Below the pieces are notes generated by a model that saw only the letters and a list, made by a program, of their open reading frames with translations, had not been told where the DNA came from and did not search any database. Position numbers and translations under genes: made by a program. This document shows positions 43,377 through 52,379 of a stretch of 64,000 bases of DNA, one piece after another; position 1 is the first letter of the stretch, and each line of letters starts with the position of its first letter. Origin of the DNA: Pleomorphomonas oryzae DSM 16300 (lineage in GTDB: Bacteria > Pseudomonadota > Alphaproteobacteria > Rhizobiales > Pleomorphomonadaceae); NCBI RefSeq assembly GCF_000422965.1, contig NZ_AUHB01000006.1, positions 124,001 through 188,000 of the forward strand, in the 5' to 3' direction.

Positions 43377-44786
43377 TCACCTCCGCTCGGCGCGATCCAG
43401 CAGCTGGTCGAGTAAGTCGAGCGACAGGTCGATTTCGCTGTCCGATATCAAGAGGTTCGGAGCCAGCGTAATGACGTTTTTATGGTAGCCACCCACATCG
43501 AGGACGAGGCCATAACTCCGACCGTCGACCATCATGTCGCCCTTCATGCCCTCGTCGACCATCCAGTCGAGCGTCGCCTTGTCAGGCGTAAAGCCATCCG
43601 GTCCACAGATCTCCATACGCAACGCCAGACCTAACCCGTCGACATCGCCGACGATCGCGTGGCGGCTCTTCAGCACTTCGAGACCATCCAGGAAGCGCTT
43701 ACCGCGAGCGGTAACGGCGGCACCGAAATCTTCCTCACCGATCATGCGGAAGGTCTCGAGCGCCACCGCCGTCCCCATCGGATTGGAGGCGAAGGTGGAA
43801 TGCGTCGATCCAGGCGGGAACACAGTCGGGTTGATCATCTCCTCGCGCGCCCAGATGCCCGATAGCGGATTGAGGCCGTTGGTAATCGCCTTGCCGAACA
43901 CCAGAACGTCGGGCGAAACCCCGAAATGCTCGATCGACCACAGCTTGCCGGTGCGGTAGACGCCCATCTGGATTTCGTCGACCACCATGAGGATGCCGTG
44001 ATCGTCGAGCACCTTCTTGAGTTCGCTGAAGAAGTTCAGCGGCGGGATCACGTAACCGCCCGTGCCCTGGATCGGTTCGACATAGAAGGCTGCATACTCG
44101 GACTGGTTGGTCTTGGGATCCCAGACGCCATTGTATTCGCTTTCGAACAGGCGAGCGAACTTCTGGACGCAGAGGTGACCGTATTCTTCCTTGGACATGC
44201 CGCGAGGGCCGCGGAAATGATAGGGGAACTCGATGAACTGCGCCCTGTCGCCGAAGTGGCCGTAGCGGCGGCGATAGCGATAGCTTGAGGTGATCGCCGA
44301 AGCGCCCAGCGTACGCCCGTGGTAGCCGCCCTCGAAGGCGAACATCAGGCTCTTGCCGCGGCAGTGGTTGCGCACGAGCTTCAGTGAATCTTCGATCGCC
44401 TGCGAACCACCGACGTTGAAGTGAACGCGTCCCTTATGACCGAACTTGCGCTCCGCATCCTGGGCGATGAGAGCGGCCAGCTCGACCTTTTCCCGATGAA
44501 GATATTGCGAGGCGACCTGCGGCAACCTGTCGAGCTGCCGATGGGCGGCGGCATTGAGACGCTCGTTCCGGTAACCGAAATTGACCGCTGAGTACCACAT
44601 CTGCAAATCGAGATAAGGCACCTCATCCCGGTCGAACAGGAAAGATCCTTCGCAGGATTCGAAGAATTTCGGATATTCGGTGTAGTGGACCGTGTCGCCA
44701 TAGGAGCAATAAAGGTTTTCGAGGGCTCGCAGGTCGTCTTCGTTTGGAGCGGCTTCGGATTCGTTCGTCTGGAGTGAGTTCAGCAC
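43377..44786 (-). CDS. Class III PLP-dependent aminotransferase
   Basis: About 469 residues of the ornithine/GABA transaminase family. PLP-phosphate region NVGGSQAIEDS (~118), the EPIQGTGGY stretch (~245), DEIQMGVYRTG and the Schiff-base Lys in VFGKAITNG (~302). Start is uncertain: TTG 44819 opens the frame and overlaps the HAD gene, whereas GTG 44786 has a GGA ribosome site and is preferred. It should move an amino group between an omega-amine/amino acid and a keto acid or aldehyde. Confidence 0.87.
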   Translation of the reverse strand: MLNSLQTNESEAAPNEDDLRALENLYCSYGDTVHYTEYPKFFESCEGSFLFDRDEVPYLDLQMWYSAVNFGYRNERLNAAAHRQLDRLPQVASQYLHREKVELAALIAQDAERKFGHKGRVHFNVGGSQAIEDSLKLVRNHCRGKSLMFAFEGGYHGRTLGASAITSSYRYRRRYGHFGDRAQFIEFPYHFRGPRGMSKEEYGHLCVQKFARLFESEYNGVWDPKTNQSEYAAFYVEPIQGTGGYVIPPLNFFSELKKVLDDHGILMVVDEIQMGVYRTGKLWSIEHFGVSPDVLVFGKAITNGLNPLSGIWAREEMINPTVFPPGSTHSTFASNPMGTAVALETFRMIGEEDFGAAVTARGKRFLDGLEVLKSRHAIVGDVDGLGLALRMEICGPDGFTPDKATLDWMVDEGMKGDMMVDGRSYGLVLDVGGYHKNVITLAPNLLISDSEIDLSLDLLDQLLDRAERR

Positions 44787-44797
44787 GGTTTTTCCAA

Positions 44798-45469
44798 TCA
44801 AAGCTGTTGGGAAAGACAAGACGGGTGGAACGATGGATGCGACGAACCGGTCATGGAGACGGTTACGTCGAGCACATCGAAGAAGTCGCCATAAACGACA
44901 TGCGGAATTGCTTCCCGCCGACAGTACGCGGCGAGCTTATCCTTGGCGAACACCATGGCTGCGCTGCGGGCCGCACAGAAATCCGAGCGCCCATCCCCGA
45001 TGTAGATGTGCGAACCGTTCCCTTTGAGAGCCGCGCATTTGCATACGCCGGCAGCAGAGCGACAGTCCGAACGAGCATGCGGGAAACCGAGATCGAACCC
45101 AGCCTTCGTCACGATGAGACGGTTGGCGACGATCCTGATGCCGGAAATGCCACTGCAGGCGAGCACGCGGCGGATAAAGTGATCGACACCATCACTGACG
45201 ATCACGATTTCGATGTCGTTGCGGTCGCAGAACCTTTTGAAATCGGCAAAGCCCGGATCGATTTCAACCTGCTCAAGAAGCTCGTCGATTTCGCCTTGTC
45301 CGGCGTGGATCAGGCGGATCTGCGCCTGCATGCATTCTGCTGAATTGATCAGGCCCGCTTCCCAGCGCGCCTCGATATCCCGCCACTCCGGCAGGGCAAA
45401 GCGATCGAGAACCAGATCGGTAACGTCGTCGGTCGCAATGGTGCCGTCAAAGTCACAGTAGGCTAGCAT
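44798..45469 (-). CDS. HAD-IB family phosphatase (MtnX/SerB-like)
   Basis: A 223-residue HAD phosphatase. Motif I DFDGTIATDD (residues 6-15, nucleophile Asp 6), motif II Ser in IVSDGVDHF (~93) and motif III/IV YIGDGRSDFCAA (~156). Closest in style to MtnX and phosphoserine phosphatase. It dephosphorylates a small metabolite in the cytosol. First biosynthetic gene after the sensor kinase, preceded by a strong hairpin. Confidence 0.83.
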   Translation of the reverse strand: MLAYCDFDGTIATDDVTDLVLDRFALPEWRDIEARWEAGLINSAECMQAQIRLIHAGQGEIDELLEQVEIDPGFADFKRFCDRNDIEIVIVSDGVDHFIRRVLACSGISGIRIVANRLIVTKAGFDLGFPHARSDCRSAAGVCKCAALKGNGSHIYIGDGRSDFCAARSAAMVFAKDKLAAYCRREAIPHVVYGDFFDVLDVTVSMTGSSHPSFHPSCLSQQL

Positions 45470-45474
45470 ATCGT

Positions 45475-45496
45475 GGTCCCAGACTTATCTGGGACC
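45475..45496 (-). other. Strong hairpin between sensor kinase and HAD gene
   Basis: Perfect 9-base arms GGTCCCAGA/TCTGGGACC with a 4-base loop, ending 5 bases before the HAD start codon. It has no T-run. It could separate regulatory from biosynthetic mRNA levels by pausing, RNase processing or masking the ribosome site. Confidence 0.6.
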
Positions 45497-45562
45497 CCGT
45501 CTACGCCCCCTCGATGAGGCCTGCCTGAGGGGAAGATGAAGCCAAACTGAACGCCGCCGCCG

Positions 45563-46936
45563 CTATGCGGCAACCGCCGGCATGGTCAGTTCCACTTGGA
45601 GACCATGTCCCCAAGCCGGCGTGGAGAGGCTAATCTGAATGCCGAGACGCTTGGCGATTTCGGCAACGATGGCCAACCCAAGTCCGGCACCACCTTGGTC
45701 TGTGGCCGATGCCTGGTGGAATTTGAGGAACACTGTTTCCCGTTGATCTTCAGGAATGCCCGGGCCGTGATCTTCGATCGTCAGCCGCCAGGCGGCATCG
45801 ACCGGCGCGATCTCCATGCGGATCTTTCCCCGATCAGGAGAATACTTGACGGCATTGTCGACGAGGTTGTCGATCAGCAGGCGCAAAAGAAGCCGGTCGG
45901 CTTTCACATAGGCGACCTGATTGCCGATAAGCTCCGCATCGAAGCCACGGTCGCCGAGAATAACTCCGACGTCAGCCAGCGACGCGGCAGCGACCTCGTA
46001 GAGATTGATCGTCTCCAGACGCAGCGGCTGATGACTGACCCGGGCCAGATGCAGGAGCTGGGCAATCAGGTGCATTGCACGCTCGTTGCTAGCCACCAGA
46101 TCCGCCATCAGTTGCCGCCGCTCATCCTCGTCGGTCGCCTTGTCCAGCATCTGCAACAAGAGCTTGATGCCGGCCTGAGGCGTCCGTAGCTGATGGGCGG
46201 CGAGATCAGCGAACCGGCGCTCCAGCGTCAGCGATGTATCCAGCTTCTGCATGAATTGATTGAGAGAGCGAACGAGCGGCATCAGATCGCTCGGCAAATC
46301 ATTTGTGGCCAGCATCGACAGGTCGTCAGGGGTTCGCGACCGAATCTGCCTTACCAACGCGCGAATATGACTGAGACCATTGTAGATCACGAGCCAAGTA
46401 AGGAAGGCGATCGCCGGTACCAGAACCAACAACGGCAAAGCGATGTCGAGAAGGATCTTGCCGACCAGACCTCGCCGCAGCGCTACTTTCTCAGCCACTT
46501 CGATAACAAGGTCCGTCTTGGCAACCGCCAGCGAATAAACCCGCCACTTTTCGTTTGCGGAAGTGTAGTCGGCAAATCCGCTTCTGAACTGCGGCACGCT
46601 GGCAGGGAAGGCATTGCTGCTGACCATTGCCAGCGCGTGTCCTTTCCAGGACCGGAAAGCGTGCGCGTCAGCGTAATCGTCCGCGTCCTCATTGAGCGCC
46701 AACTGGTTGCCCATGGAAAAATCGATGTCCGGAACCTCCACCGGCGCCGTGAAGTCATTGCGTTGCAGATGGCCTTTCAGCAAGATCCAGAGAGTGTTGG
46801 CGTCGTTGATCAGCTCAGCGTCGTAGATGTTCTCGATCTCCCGCGTGGCACTGCGATAGGCGAGCGCGCCGACGATGAGGATGGTAGCCATCAATGTTGG
46901 GAGGATGCGCCAGAGCAGGCGCTGGCTGAGCGTCAT
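45563..46936 (-). CDS. Two-component sensor histidine kinase (QseC/PmrB-like)
   Basis: A 457-residue membrane kinase. TM1 ~10-27 and TM2 ~162-185 flank a ~130-residue periplasmic domain of the 2CSK_N type. HAMP-like linker, then HisKA with the phospho-acceptor His 248 (FADLAAHQLRTP), and a HATPase_c domain with the N-box NLVDNAVKYS and DHGPGIP, GGAGLGLAI glycine boxes. It starts 4 bases after the response regulator stop. The signal is unknown; the family often senses cations or envelope stress. Confidence 0.93.
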   Translation of the reverse strand: MTLSQRLLWRILPTLMATILIVGALAYRSATREIENIYDAELINDANTLWILLKGHLQRNDFTAPVEVPDIDFSMGNQLALNEDADDYADAHAFRSWKGHALAMVSSNAFPASVPQFRSGFADYTSANEKWRVYSLAVAKTDLVIEVAEKVALRRGLVGKILLDIALPLLVLVPAIAFLTWLVIYNGLSHIRALVRQIRSRTPDDLSMLATNDLPSDLMPLVRSLNQFMQKLDTSLTLERRFADLAAHQLRTPQAGIKLLLQMLDKATDEDERRQLMADLVASNERAMHLIAQLLHLARVSHQPLRLETINLYEVAAASLADVGVILGDRGFDAELIGNQVAYVKADRLLLRLLIDNLVDNAVKYSPDRGKIRMEIAPVDAAWRLTIEDHGPGIPEDQRETVFLKFHQASATDQGGAGLGLAIVAEIAKRLGIQISLSTPAWGHGLQVELTMPAVAA

Positions 46937-46940
46937 GACA

Positions 46941-47618
46941 TCACCGTTCGACCATATAGCCCACGCCACGGATCGACTTGATAAAGGTCGAGCCGAGCTT
47001 GCGTCTGAGGTTGTAGACGGCAACCTCGATCGTGTTGCTTTCGGTCGTCGATTCCGCGTCGTAGAGCGCGTATTCGATATCGGTCTTGGTGACATAACGG
47101 CCCGCGCGCTCCATCAGGAGCCGCAGGAGATGAAACTCCTTGGCCGGCAAATGCAGCGGCTCTCCGGCGCGGCGGGCAACCAGTGCCGCCGGATCAAGTT
47201 CAACTTCGCCGGAGACCAATAGTGTCGCCGCGCGTCCCTCACGCCGTCGCGTCAGAGCGCGAATGCGCGCCAGGAGTTCCTCGAGATCGAACGGCTTGAC
47301 CAGGTAATCGTCCCCGCCACCGTCAAGTCCTTCGACGCGGTGTCTGACGCTGTCGAGCGCCGTCAGGAACAGGACCGGCGTATGATTGGCCTTGCTGCGG
47401 AGCGCACGCACGATGTCGAAGCCGCTCATCTTCGGAAGGTTCACATCCAGGACGGCCACCGCGTAGTCATTATCCTCGCATGCCGATAGGCCGGACTCTC
47501 CGTCGCTGAACCAATCGACGCCATAGGCATGCTTCTCAAGCGCCCGTTTGAGTGACGGCCCCAGGATATGGTCGTCTTCCACCAGAAGAATGCGCAGTTG
47601 GTCACCTCTTTCCCGCAA
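46941..47618 (-). CDS. OmpR-family response regulator (QseB/PmrA-like)
   Basis: About 225 residues. Receiver domain with acidic pocket VEDD (14-16), phospho-acceptor Asp 58 (AVLDVNLP), Lys 108 (LVKPFD); C-terminal winged helix ending with the family's RGVGYMVE. There is no ATG: the frame opens at TTG 47618, and a CTG at 47597, preceded by AGAGGTGA, would give the usual short N terminus. First gene of the operon that continues through the kinase to the last SMR gene. Confidence 0.92.
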   Translation of the reverse strand: MRERGDQLRILLVEDDHILGPSLKRALEKHAYGVDWFSDGESGLSACEDNDYAVAVLDVNLPKMSGFDIVRALRSKANHTPVLFLTALDSVRHRVEGLDGGGDDYLVKPFDLEELLARIRALTRRREGRAATLLVSGEVELDPAALVARRAGEPLHLPAKEFHLLRLLMERAGRYVTKTDIEYALYDAESTTESNTIEVAVYNLRRKLGSTFIKSIRGVGYMVER

Positions 47619-47800
47619 GGTGCACGGAGCGGACCTGCAATCGCCGGTTCTCGGCAGTCCGGACCGCTCGACATATCGAAGGCTTTCGAGACCAGACTAT
47701 TCGGCCAGGGCTTGGTCGTCCAGCGCGGTTACTGCCGGGTAGATCTATTGGCGCCATTCAATACATGCTCCAAAACCGCATCCGGCAATCCCCCATTGCG

Positions 47801-47815
47801 GAACACACACGGAAC
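47801..47815 (+). promoter_or_regulatory. Alphaproteobacterial SOS box (LexA operator)
   Basis: GAAC-ACACACG-GAAC, exactly the direct-repeat GAAC-N7-GAAC form bound by alphaproteobacterial LexA, 80 bases upstream of lexA. It indicates autoregulation and may also influence the divergent response-regulator operon. Confidence 0.85.
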
Positions 47816-47894
47816 ATGTTAACTCTGTTCGTGATTTGTACCGAATCGCGCAATGGCGCAACCGGCGCGCCGGCCGACCAGCGGGGACCAAACA

Positions 47895-48605
47895 ATGCTC
47901 ACGCGCAAACAGCTCGAACTCCTGATGTTCATTCATGAGCGTCTCAAGGAATCGGGTGTGCCGCCGTCCTTTGACGAGATGAAGGACGCGCTGGATCTCA
48001 AGTCCAAGTCCGGCATTCATCGTCTCATCACCGCTCTCGAAGAGCGGGGTTTCATTCGCCGCCTGCCCAACCGGGCACGGGCTCTCGAAGTGATCAAACT
48101 GCCGGAAACCATGCAGCCCGGTATTGGCCGAGCCCGCAAGGGCTTTGCACCCGCGGTGATCGAAGGCGATGGCGGACGCAAGGCACCAGCCGCTGCCGCT
48201 GCGCCTTCCCTCGACAGTCGTGACACAGTCCCGGTGCCGGTCATGGGACGCATCGCTGCTGGCGTGCCGATTGCCGCCATCCAGAACCAGTCGCACATCC
48301 TGCATGTGCCGATCGACCTCGTAGCGGGCGGCGAGCATTATGCCCTTGAGGTGCGCGGAGACTCGATGATCGAGGCCGGCATTCTCGACGGCGACACCGT
48401 CGTCATCAAGAAGTCCGACACCGCCGATTCAGGCGATATCATCGTAGCGCTGGTGGACGATGAGGAAGCGACGCTGAAGCGCCTCCGGCGCAAGGGCGCC
48501 TCGGTTGCTCTCGAGGCTGCCAACCCGGCCTATGAGACGCGTATCTTCGGCCCCGACCGCGTGCGGATCCAGGGCCGGCTCGTGGCGTTGATGCGCCGCT
48601 ACTAA
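47895..48605 (+). CDS. lexA: SOS repressor LexA
   Basis: A 236-residue LexA. N-terminal winged helix (1-65; [20 protein letters not shown] in part), then the S24 autoprotease domain with the Ala-Gly cleavage site in [10 protein letters not shown], Ser in [10 protein letters not shown] (~156) and Lys in TLKRLRR (~194). ATG 47895 begins with the conserved MLTRKQ. Autocleaved upon RecA activation to induce DNA repair genes; length is normal for the class. Confidence 0.96.
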   Translation: MLTRKQLELLMFIHERLKESGVPPSFDEMKDALDLKSKSGIHRLITALEERGFIRRLPNRARALEVIKLPETMQPGIGRARKGFAPAVIEGDGGRKAPAAAAAPSLDSRDTVPVPVMGRIAAGVPIAAIQNQSHILHVPIDLVAGGEHYALEVRGDSMIEAGILDGDTVVIKKSDTADSGDIIVALVDDEEATLKRLRRKGASVALEAANPAYETRIFGPDRVRIQGRLVALMRRY

Positions 48606-48635
48606 TTTATCTATCAGTCACATGCACTTGGTGAG

Positions 48636-48659
48636 GGGGCGCTTTCGGCGCCCCTTTTT
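48636..48659 (+). terminator. Intrinsic terminator of lexA
   Basis: Arms GGGGCGC/GCGCCCC with a TTTCG loop followed by TTTTT, 30 bases after the lexA stop. Confidence 0.9.
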
Positions 48660-48690
48660 CGTTCTCGTCGGCTTAAGTGGCAGCCCTGGC

Positions 48691-49779
48691 TTATTTCGCC
48701 AATCGGCTCTCTTGCGATGGATGAAGCAGTGATGTGTCGCCATAGGAGTAGAAACGGTAACCGCTGGCGATCGCATGAGCGTAGGCGGCGCGCATGGTAT
48801 CGAGGCCAGAGAAGGCCGACACCAGCATGAACAGCGTCGACTTCGGCAGGTGGAAGTTGGTCATCAGCAGATCGACGGCGCGGAAGCGATAGCCGGGCGT
48901 AATGAAGATGTCGGTCGCGCCAGCAAATGGCCGAATGCGCCCGTCCTCACTGGCGGCACTTTCCAGAAGGCGCAGCGATGTCGTGCCGACCGCGACCACC
49001 CTGCCCCCACGCGCCCGGATGGCGTTGAGCGCCTCGGCGGTCTCCGTCGAAACGTGGCCGATCTCGGAGTGCATCCTATGGTCTTCGGTGTTGTCCACCT
49101 TCATCGGTAGGAAAGTGCCAGCGCCGACATGCAGCGTCACGAAGTGTCTGCTGATACCGCGTGCCTCGAGACGATCGAAGAGCTCCGGCGTGAAGTGGAG
49201 TCCGGCGGTTGGTGCGGCAACGGCGCCGCTCTCACGCGCATAGACGGTCTGATAGTCAGCCCGATCATGCTCATCCTCGGCCCGCCGAGCGGCGATGTAC
49301 GGCGGCAGCGGAATATGGCCAACGGCCATCAACGCCACATCGAGATCTGGGCCAGCGCGATCGAAAGCCAACGTGATTTCGCCGTCTTCGCCTTTCGCCG
49401 CAACTACGGCGCCAAGCGGTACAGCGACAGGATCAGCGCCGGAAAATACCACATGATCGCCGGCGCGCAGCTTGCGGGCGCCTTTGACAAAGGCCCGCCA
49501 ACGATCTGGCGCCTCGCGCATATGCAGCGTAGCCGAGAAGCGGACCGGCTCGGCACCCTGGCGGTCGCGCCGCCCTTCGAGCTGAGCGGGGATCACCTTG
49601 GTGTCGTTGAATACCAGCGCATCGCCCGGCGACAGGAGATCGGCGAGATCGCGCGCCTGCCTGTCTTCAAGGGGTTCGCCCGGCCTTACCACCAACAGAC
49701 GCGAGGCATCGCGCGGAACAGCGGGGCGAAGAGCAATCCGCTCGGGTGGCAGATCGAAATCGAAGAGTGAAACTTGCAT
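48691..49779 (-). CDS. queA: tRNA preQ1(34) S-adenosylmethionine ribosyltransferase-isomerase QueA
   Basis: A 362-residue QueA. Starts [16 protein letters not shown] at 49779, the conserved N terminus; an upstream extension is not supported. Family segments include [14 protein letters not shown] (~50), [14 protein letters not shown] (~180), [12 protein letters not shown] and [14 protein letters not shown] (~305). It transfers the ribosyl part of SAM to preQ1 in tRNA during queuosine synthesis. Confidence 0.95.
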   Translation of the reverse strand: MQVSLFDFDLPPERIALRPAVPRDASRLLVVRPGEPLEDRQARDLADLLSPGDALVFNDTKVIPAQLEGRRDRQGAEPVRFSATLHMREAPDRWRAFVKGARKLRAGDHVVFSGADPVAVPLGAVVAAKGEDGEITLAFDRAGPDLDVALMAVGHIPLPPYIAARRAEDEHDRADYQTVYARESGAVAAPTAGLHFTPELFDRLEARGISRHFVTLHVGAGTFLPMKVDNTEDHRMHSEIGHVSTETAEALNAIRARGGRVVAVGTTSLRLLESAASEDGRIRPFAGATDIFITPGYRFRAVDLLMTNFHLPKSTLFMLVSAFSGLDTMRAAYAHAIASGYRFYSYGDTSLLHPSQESRLAK

Positions 49780-50121
49780 GCCCCTGCATAGGCACGACCG
49801 ACCGCGAAAGGCAACGGCCGTCGCCCGTATCGCTTTCGGATGTCTTGCCGCCGCCAATGAAGCCTGAAGTCGACCAGCAAGGTCTACTCGATCCTGCGAT
49901 CATTGAAAGGCCAGTTGGACCGATGGCTTCTACGTAGTCTTTCGAGGGTTTTGGCAACTTGTTCGCCCGATTGAGCCCAAAATGCAGATCAGCCCAACCC
50001 GACATGCAGAACTTGAAGGAAAACCGCCTAAAAACCTCGCCCTCTCGGAAACTGCGACTAGCGTCGACAGAGCTCATCGGATAAACCGCGAGCCGAAAAG
50101 TCCAAGAAACAAGGACCGACC
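49780..50121. other. Intergenic region between queA and the phosphate transport genes
   Basis: 342 bases holding the divergent promoters of queA and the DUF47-pit unit. I see no additional gene, repeat or clear hairpin. Frames in this stretch overlap neighbours and lack protein features. Confidence 0.4.
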
Positions 50122-50763
50122 ATGCTCGAGTGGTTCCGCAAGCTCCTCCCGCACGAAGAGCAATTCTTCGATCTGTTCGCCCAGCATTCCGAGACCGTCG
50201 TCACGGCAGCCCACTCTCTGAACGCCCTTTTGTCGGGTGATGATCGCGACACCCGCATCGCCGAGATTGTCGCACTGGAAGACAAGGCCGACGGTATCAC
50301 CCGGGAAGTCTTGCTGGCCGTCCGGCGGAGCTTCATCACGCCCTTCGACCGTAACGACATCAAGGATCTCATCCAGTCGATGGACGATACGATCGACACC
50401 ATGCATCGCGTGGTGAAGACCATCCTGCTGTTTGAACAGCGCGTCTTCGATCCCGGCATGCGCGACATGGGGCTCGACATTGTCCAGGCCGCCAAGCTGG
50501 TGGCCGAGGCGATCCCGCTGCTCAAGAATGTCGGCGCCAACGCCCCTCGTTTGACGGCGCTCTCCGAAGAAGTGACGCGCGTTGAAGGCCATTCGGACTT
50601 CTTGCATGATAATGGCCTGAAGGATCTCTACCGCCGGCATGGAACCGGCAACGCGATGAGCTACATCATCGGCAGCAAGATCTACGGCGAACTTGAAAAA
50701 GTGCTCGACCGCTTTGAGGACGTCGCCAAGGAAATCAGCGGCATCGTGATCGAGAACGTCTGA
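50122..50763 (+). CDS. DUF47 / PhoU-like Pit accessory protein
   Basis: A 213-residue helical PhoU_div (DUF47) protein, beginning MLEWFRKLLPHEEQFFDLF as in the family, with EDKADGITREV near residue 52. These proteins are encoded next to Pit transporters and modulate them. Its stop overlaps the pit ATG by one base (TGATG). Confidence 0.92.
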   Translation: MLEWFRKLLPHEEQFFDLFAQHSETVVTAAHSLNALLSGDDRDTRIAEIVALEDKADGITREVLLAVRRSFITPFDRNDIKDLIQSMDDTIDTMHRVVKTILLFEQRVFDPGMRDMGLDIVQAAKLVAEAIPLLKNVGANAPRLTALSEEVTRVEGHSDFLHDNGLKDLYRRHGTGNAMSYIIGSKIYGELEKVLDRFEDVAKEISGIVIENV

Positions 50764-51764
50764 TGGAGCCGCTCGCCCTTCCGTTGCTCATCAGCCTGGT
50801 CGGCATCGCGCTGCTGTTCGACTTCCTGAACGGCCTGCACGACGCCGCCAACTCGATTGCGACCATCGTATCGACGCGCGTGCTCAGGCCGCAGTATGCG
50901 GTGTTCTGGGCGGCCTTCTTCAACTTCATCGCCTTCCTGTTTTTCGGTCTCAACGTAGCGACGACGCTCGGCAAGGGCATCATCGATCCGTCCATCGTGA
51001 CGCCGCACGTGGTGTTTGCTGCCCTGATGGGCGCTATCGTGTGGAATGTCGTCACCTGGCTGGCCGGCATTCCCTCGTCATCCTCACATGCCCTCGTTGG
51101 CGGCCTCGTGGGAGCGGGTCTCGCCAAGACCGGTTTCAGTTCCGTCGTCTGGTCGGGCTTGATCAAGACGGCGAGCGCCATTTTCCTGTCGCCGGCCCTC
51201 GGCTTCTTCCTGGCGCTGATGCTGGTGCTGGCGGTGTCCTGGACCTTCGTGAAGCGGACGCCCTTTGCCGTGGATAAGACGTTCCGGCATTTGCAGTTCG
51301 TTTCCGCCTCGCTCTATTCGCTCGGTCATGGCGGCAACGATGCGCAGAAAACCATGGGCATCATCGCCGTGCTGCTCTATTCGCAAGGCTATCTCGGCAG
51401 CGAGTTCTACGTGCCCTTCTGGGTGGTGATCGCCTGCCAGACCGCCATGGCATTCGGCACGCTGCTGGGCGGCTGGCGCATCGTCCACACTATGGGTTCC
51501 AAGATTACCCGTCTCAACCCGATGCAGGGCTTCTGTGCCGAAACCGGCGGCGCGATCACCCTCTTCATCGCCACACACTTCGGCATCCCCGTATCCACCA
51601 CGCACACGATCACCGGCGCCATCGTCGGCGTCGGCGCGGCGCGGCGAGTCTCGGCGGTGCGCTGGGGGATAGCCGGCAATATCGTCATCGCCTGGATCAT
51701 CACCATGCCGGCCGGCGCCGCCATCGCTGCCTGTTCCTACTGGCTGGTCGATCTGTTCGTCTGA
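50763..51764 (+). CDS. pit: Low-affinity inorganic phosphate transporter, Pit family
   Basis: A 333-residue membrane protein with about ten spans and the two PHO4 signatures: GLHDAANSIATIVSTRVL (~22) and, in the second half, GHGGNDAQKTMGI (~187) and GIPVSTTHTITGAIVG (~280). It carries metal-phosphate with H+. Co-transcribed with the DUF47 gene. Confidence 0.94.
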   Translation: MEPLALPLLISLVGIALLFDFLNGLHDAANSIATIVSTRVLRPQYAVFWAAFFNFIAFLFFGLNVATTLGKGIIDPSIVTPHVVFAALMGAIVWNVVTWLAGIPSSSSHALVGGLVGAGLAKTGFSSVVWSGLIKTASAIFLSPALGFFLALMLVLAVSWTFVKRTPFAVDKTFRHLQFVSASLYSLGHGGNDAQKTMGIIAVLLYSQGYLGSEFYVPFWVVIACQTAMAFGTLLGGWRIVHTMGSKITRLNPMQGFCAETGGAITLFIATHFGIPVSTTHTITGAIVGVGAARRVSAVRWGIAGNIVIAWIITMPAGAAIAACSYWLVDLFV

Positions 51765-51780
51765 CGGCGTCAATCGCGCA

Positions 51781-51820
51781 TGAAAAAGCCCGCGTCGGCC
51801 TGGCCGCGCGGGCTTTTTCA
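51781..51820. terminator. Bidirectional terminator between pit and cyclophilin genes
   Basis: A 14-base perfect inverted repeat, TGAAAAAGCCCGCG/CGCGGGCTTTTTCA, giving T-runs on both strands; serves the convergent pit and ppi genes. Confidence 0.92.
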
Positions 51821-51835
51821 ATACCGCTCGATGGA

Positions 51836-52312
51836 TCAGGCCGCGTCGGCAGCCACAATCACCGAAACAATCTTGTCGGGATCGCGCACCGGCTCGCCGC
51901 GCTTGATCTTGTCGACGTTTTCCATGCCCTCGATGACCTTGCCCCACACCGTGTACTGCTTGTCCAGGAAGCGGGCGTCATCGAAGCAGATGAAGAACTG
52001 CGAGTTGGCCGAGTTGGGGTTCATGGCGCGGGCCATGGACACCGTACCGCGCACGTGCGGCTCAGCGTTGAATTCCTGCTTGAGATCCGGATACTGCGAG
52101 CCGCCGGTGCCGGTACCCTGCGGGCAGCCGGTCTGGGCCATGAAGCCATCAATCACCCGGTGGAAGACGATGCCGTCGTAGAACTTCTCGCGCACCAGCT
52201 TCTTGATGTGGGCGACGTGATTGGGCGCCAGGTCGGGCCGCATCTCGATGACGACGGTGCCCTTGGTGGTTTCCATGACGAGGGTGTTCTCGGGATCCTT
52301 GATATCGGCCAC
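51836..52312 (-). CDS. Cytosolic peptidyl-prolyl cis-trans isomerase (cyclophilin)
   Basis: A 158-residue cyclophilin without signal peptide. Catalytic region FHRVIDGFMAQTGCPQGTGTGG (in part, ~residues 49-68) includes the key Arg-Phe-Gln positions; SANSQFFICF follows near 100. It accelerates proline isomerisation during folding. Second of two tandem cyclophilin genes. Confidence 0.94.
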   Translation of the reverse strand: MADIKDPENTLVMETTKGTVVIEMRPDLAPNHVAHIKKLVREKFYDGIVFHRVIDGFMAQTGCPQGTGTGGSQYPDLKQEFNAEPHVRGTVSMARAMNPNSANSQFFICFDDARFLDKQYTVWGKVIEGMENVDKIKRGEPVRDPDKIVSVIVAADAA

Positions 52313-52379
52313 GCGGGCCTCCTTTCGGGTCTAGGTGCAGGCCGTGCTCTTAACACGGTCGGCCGGGAAGTTCGATTGG

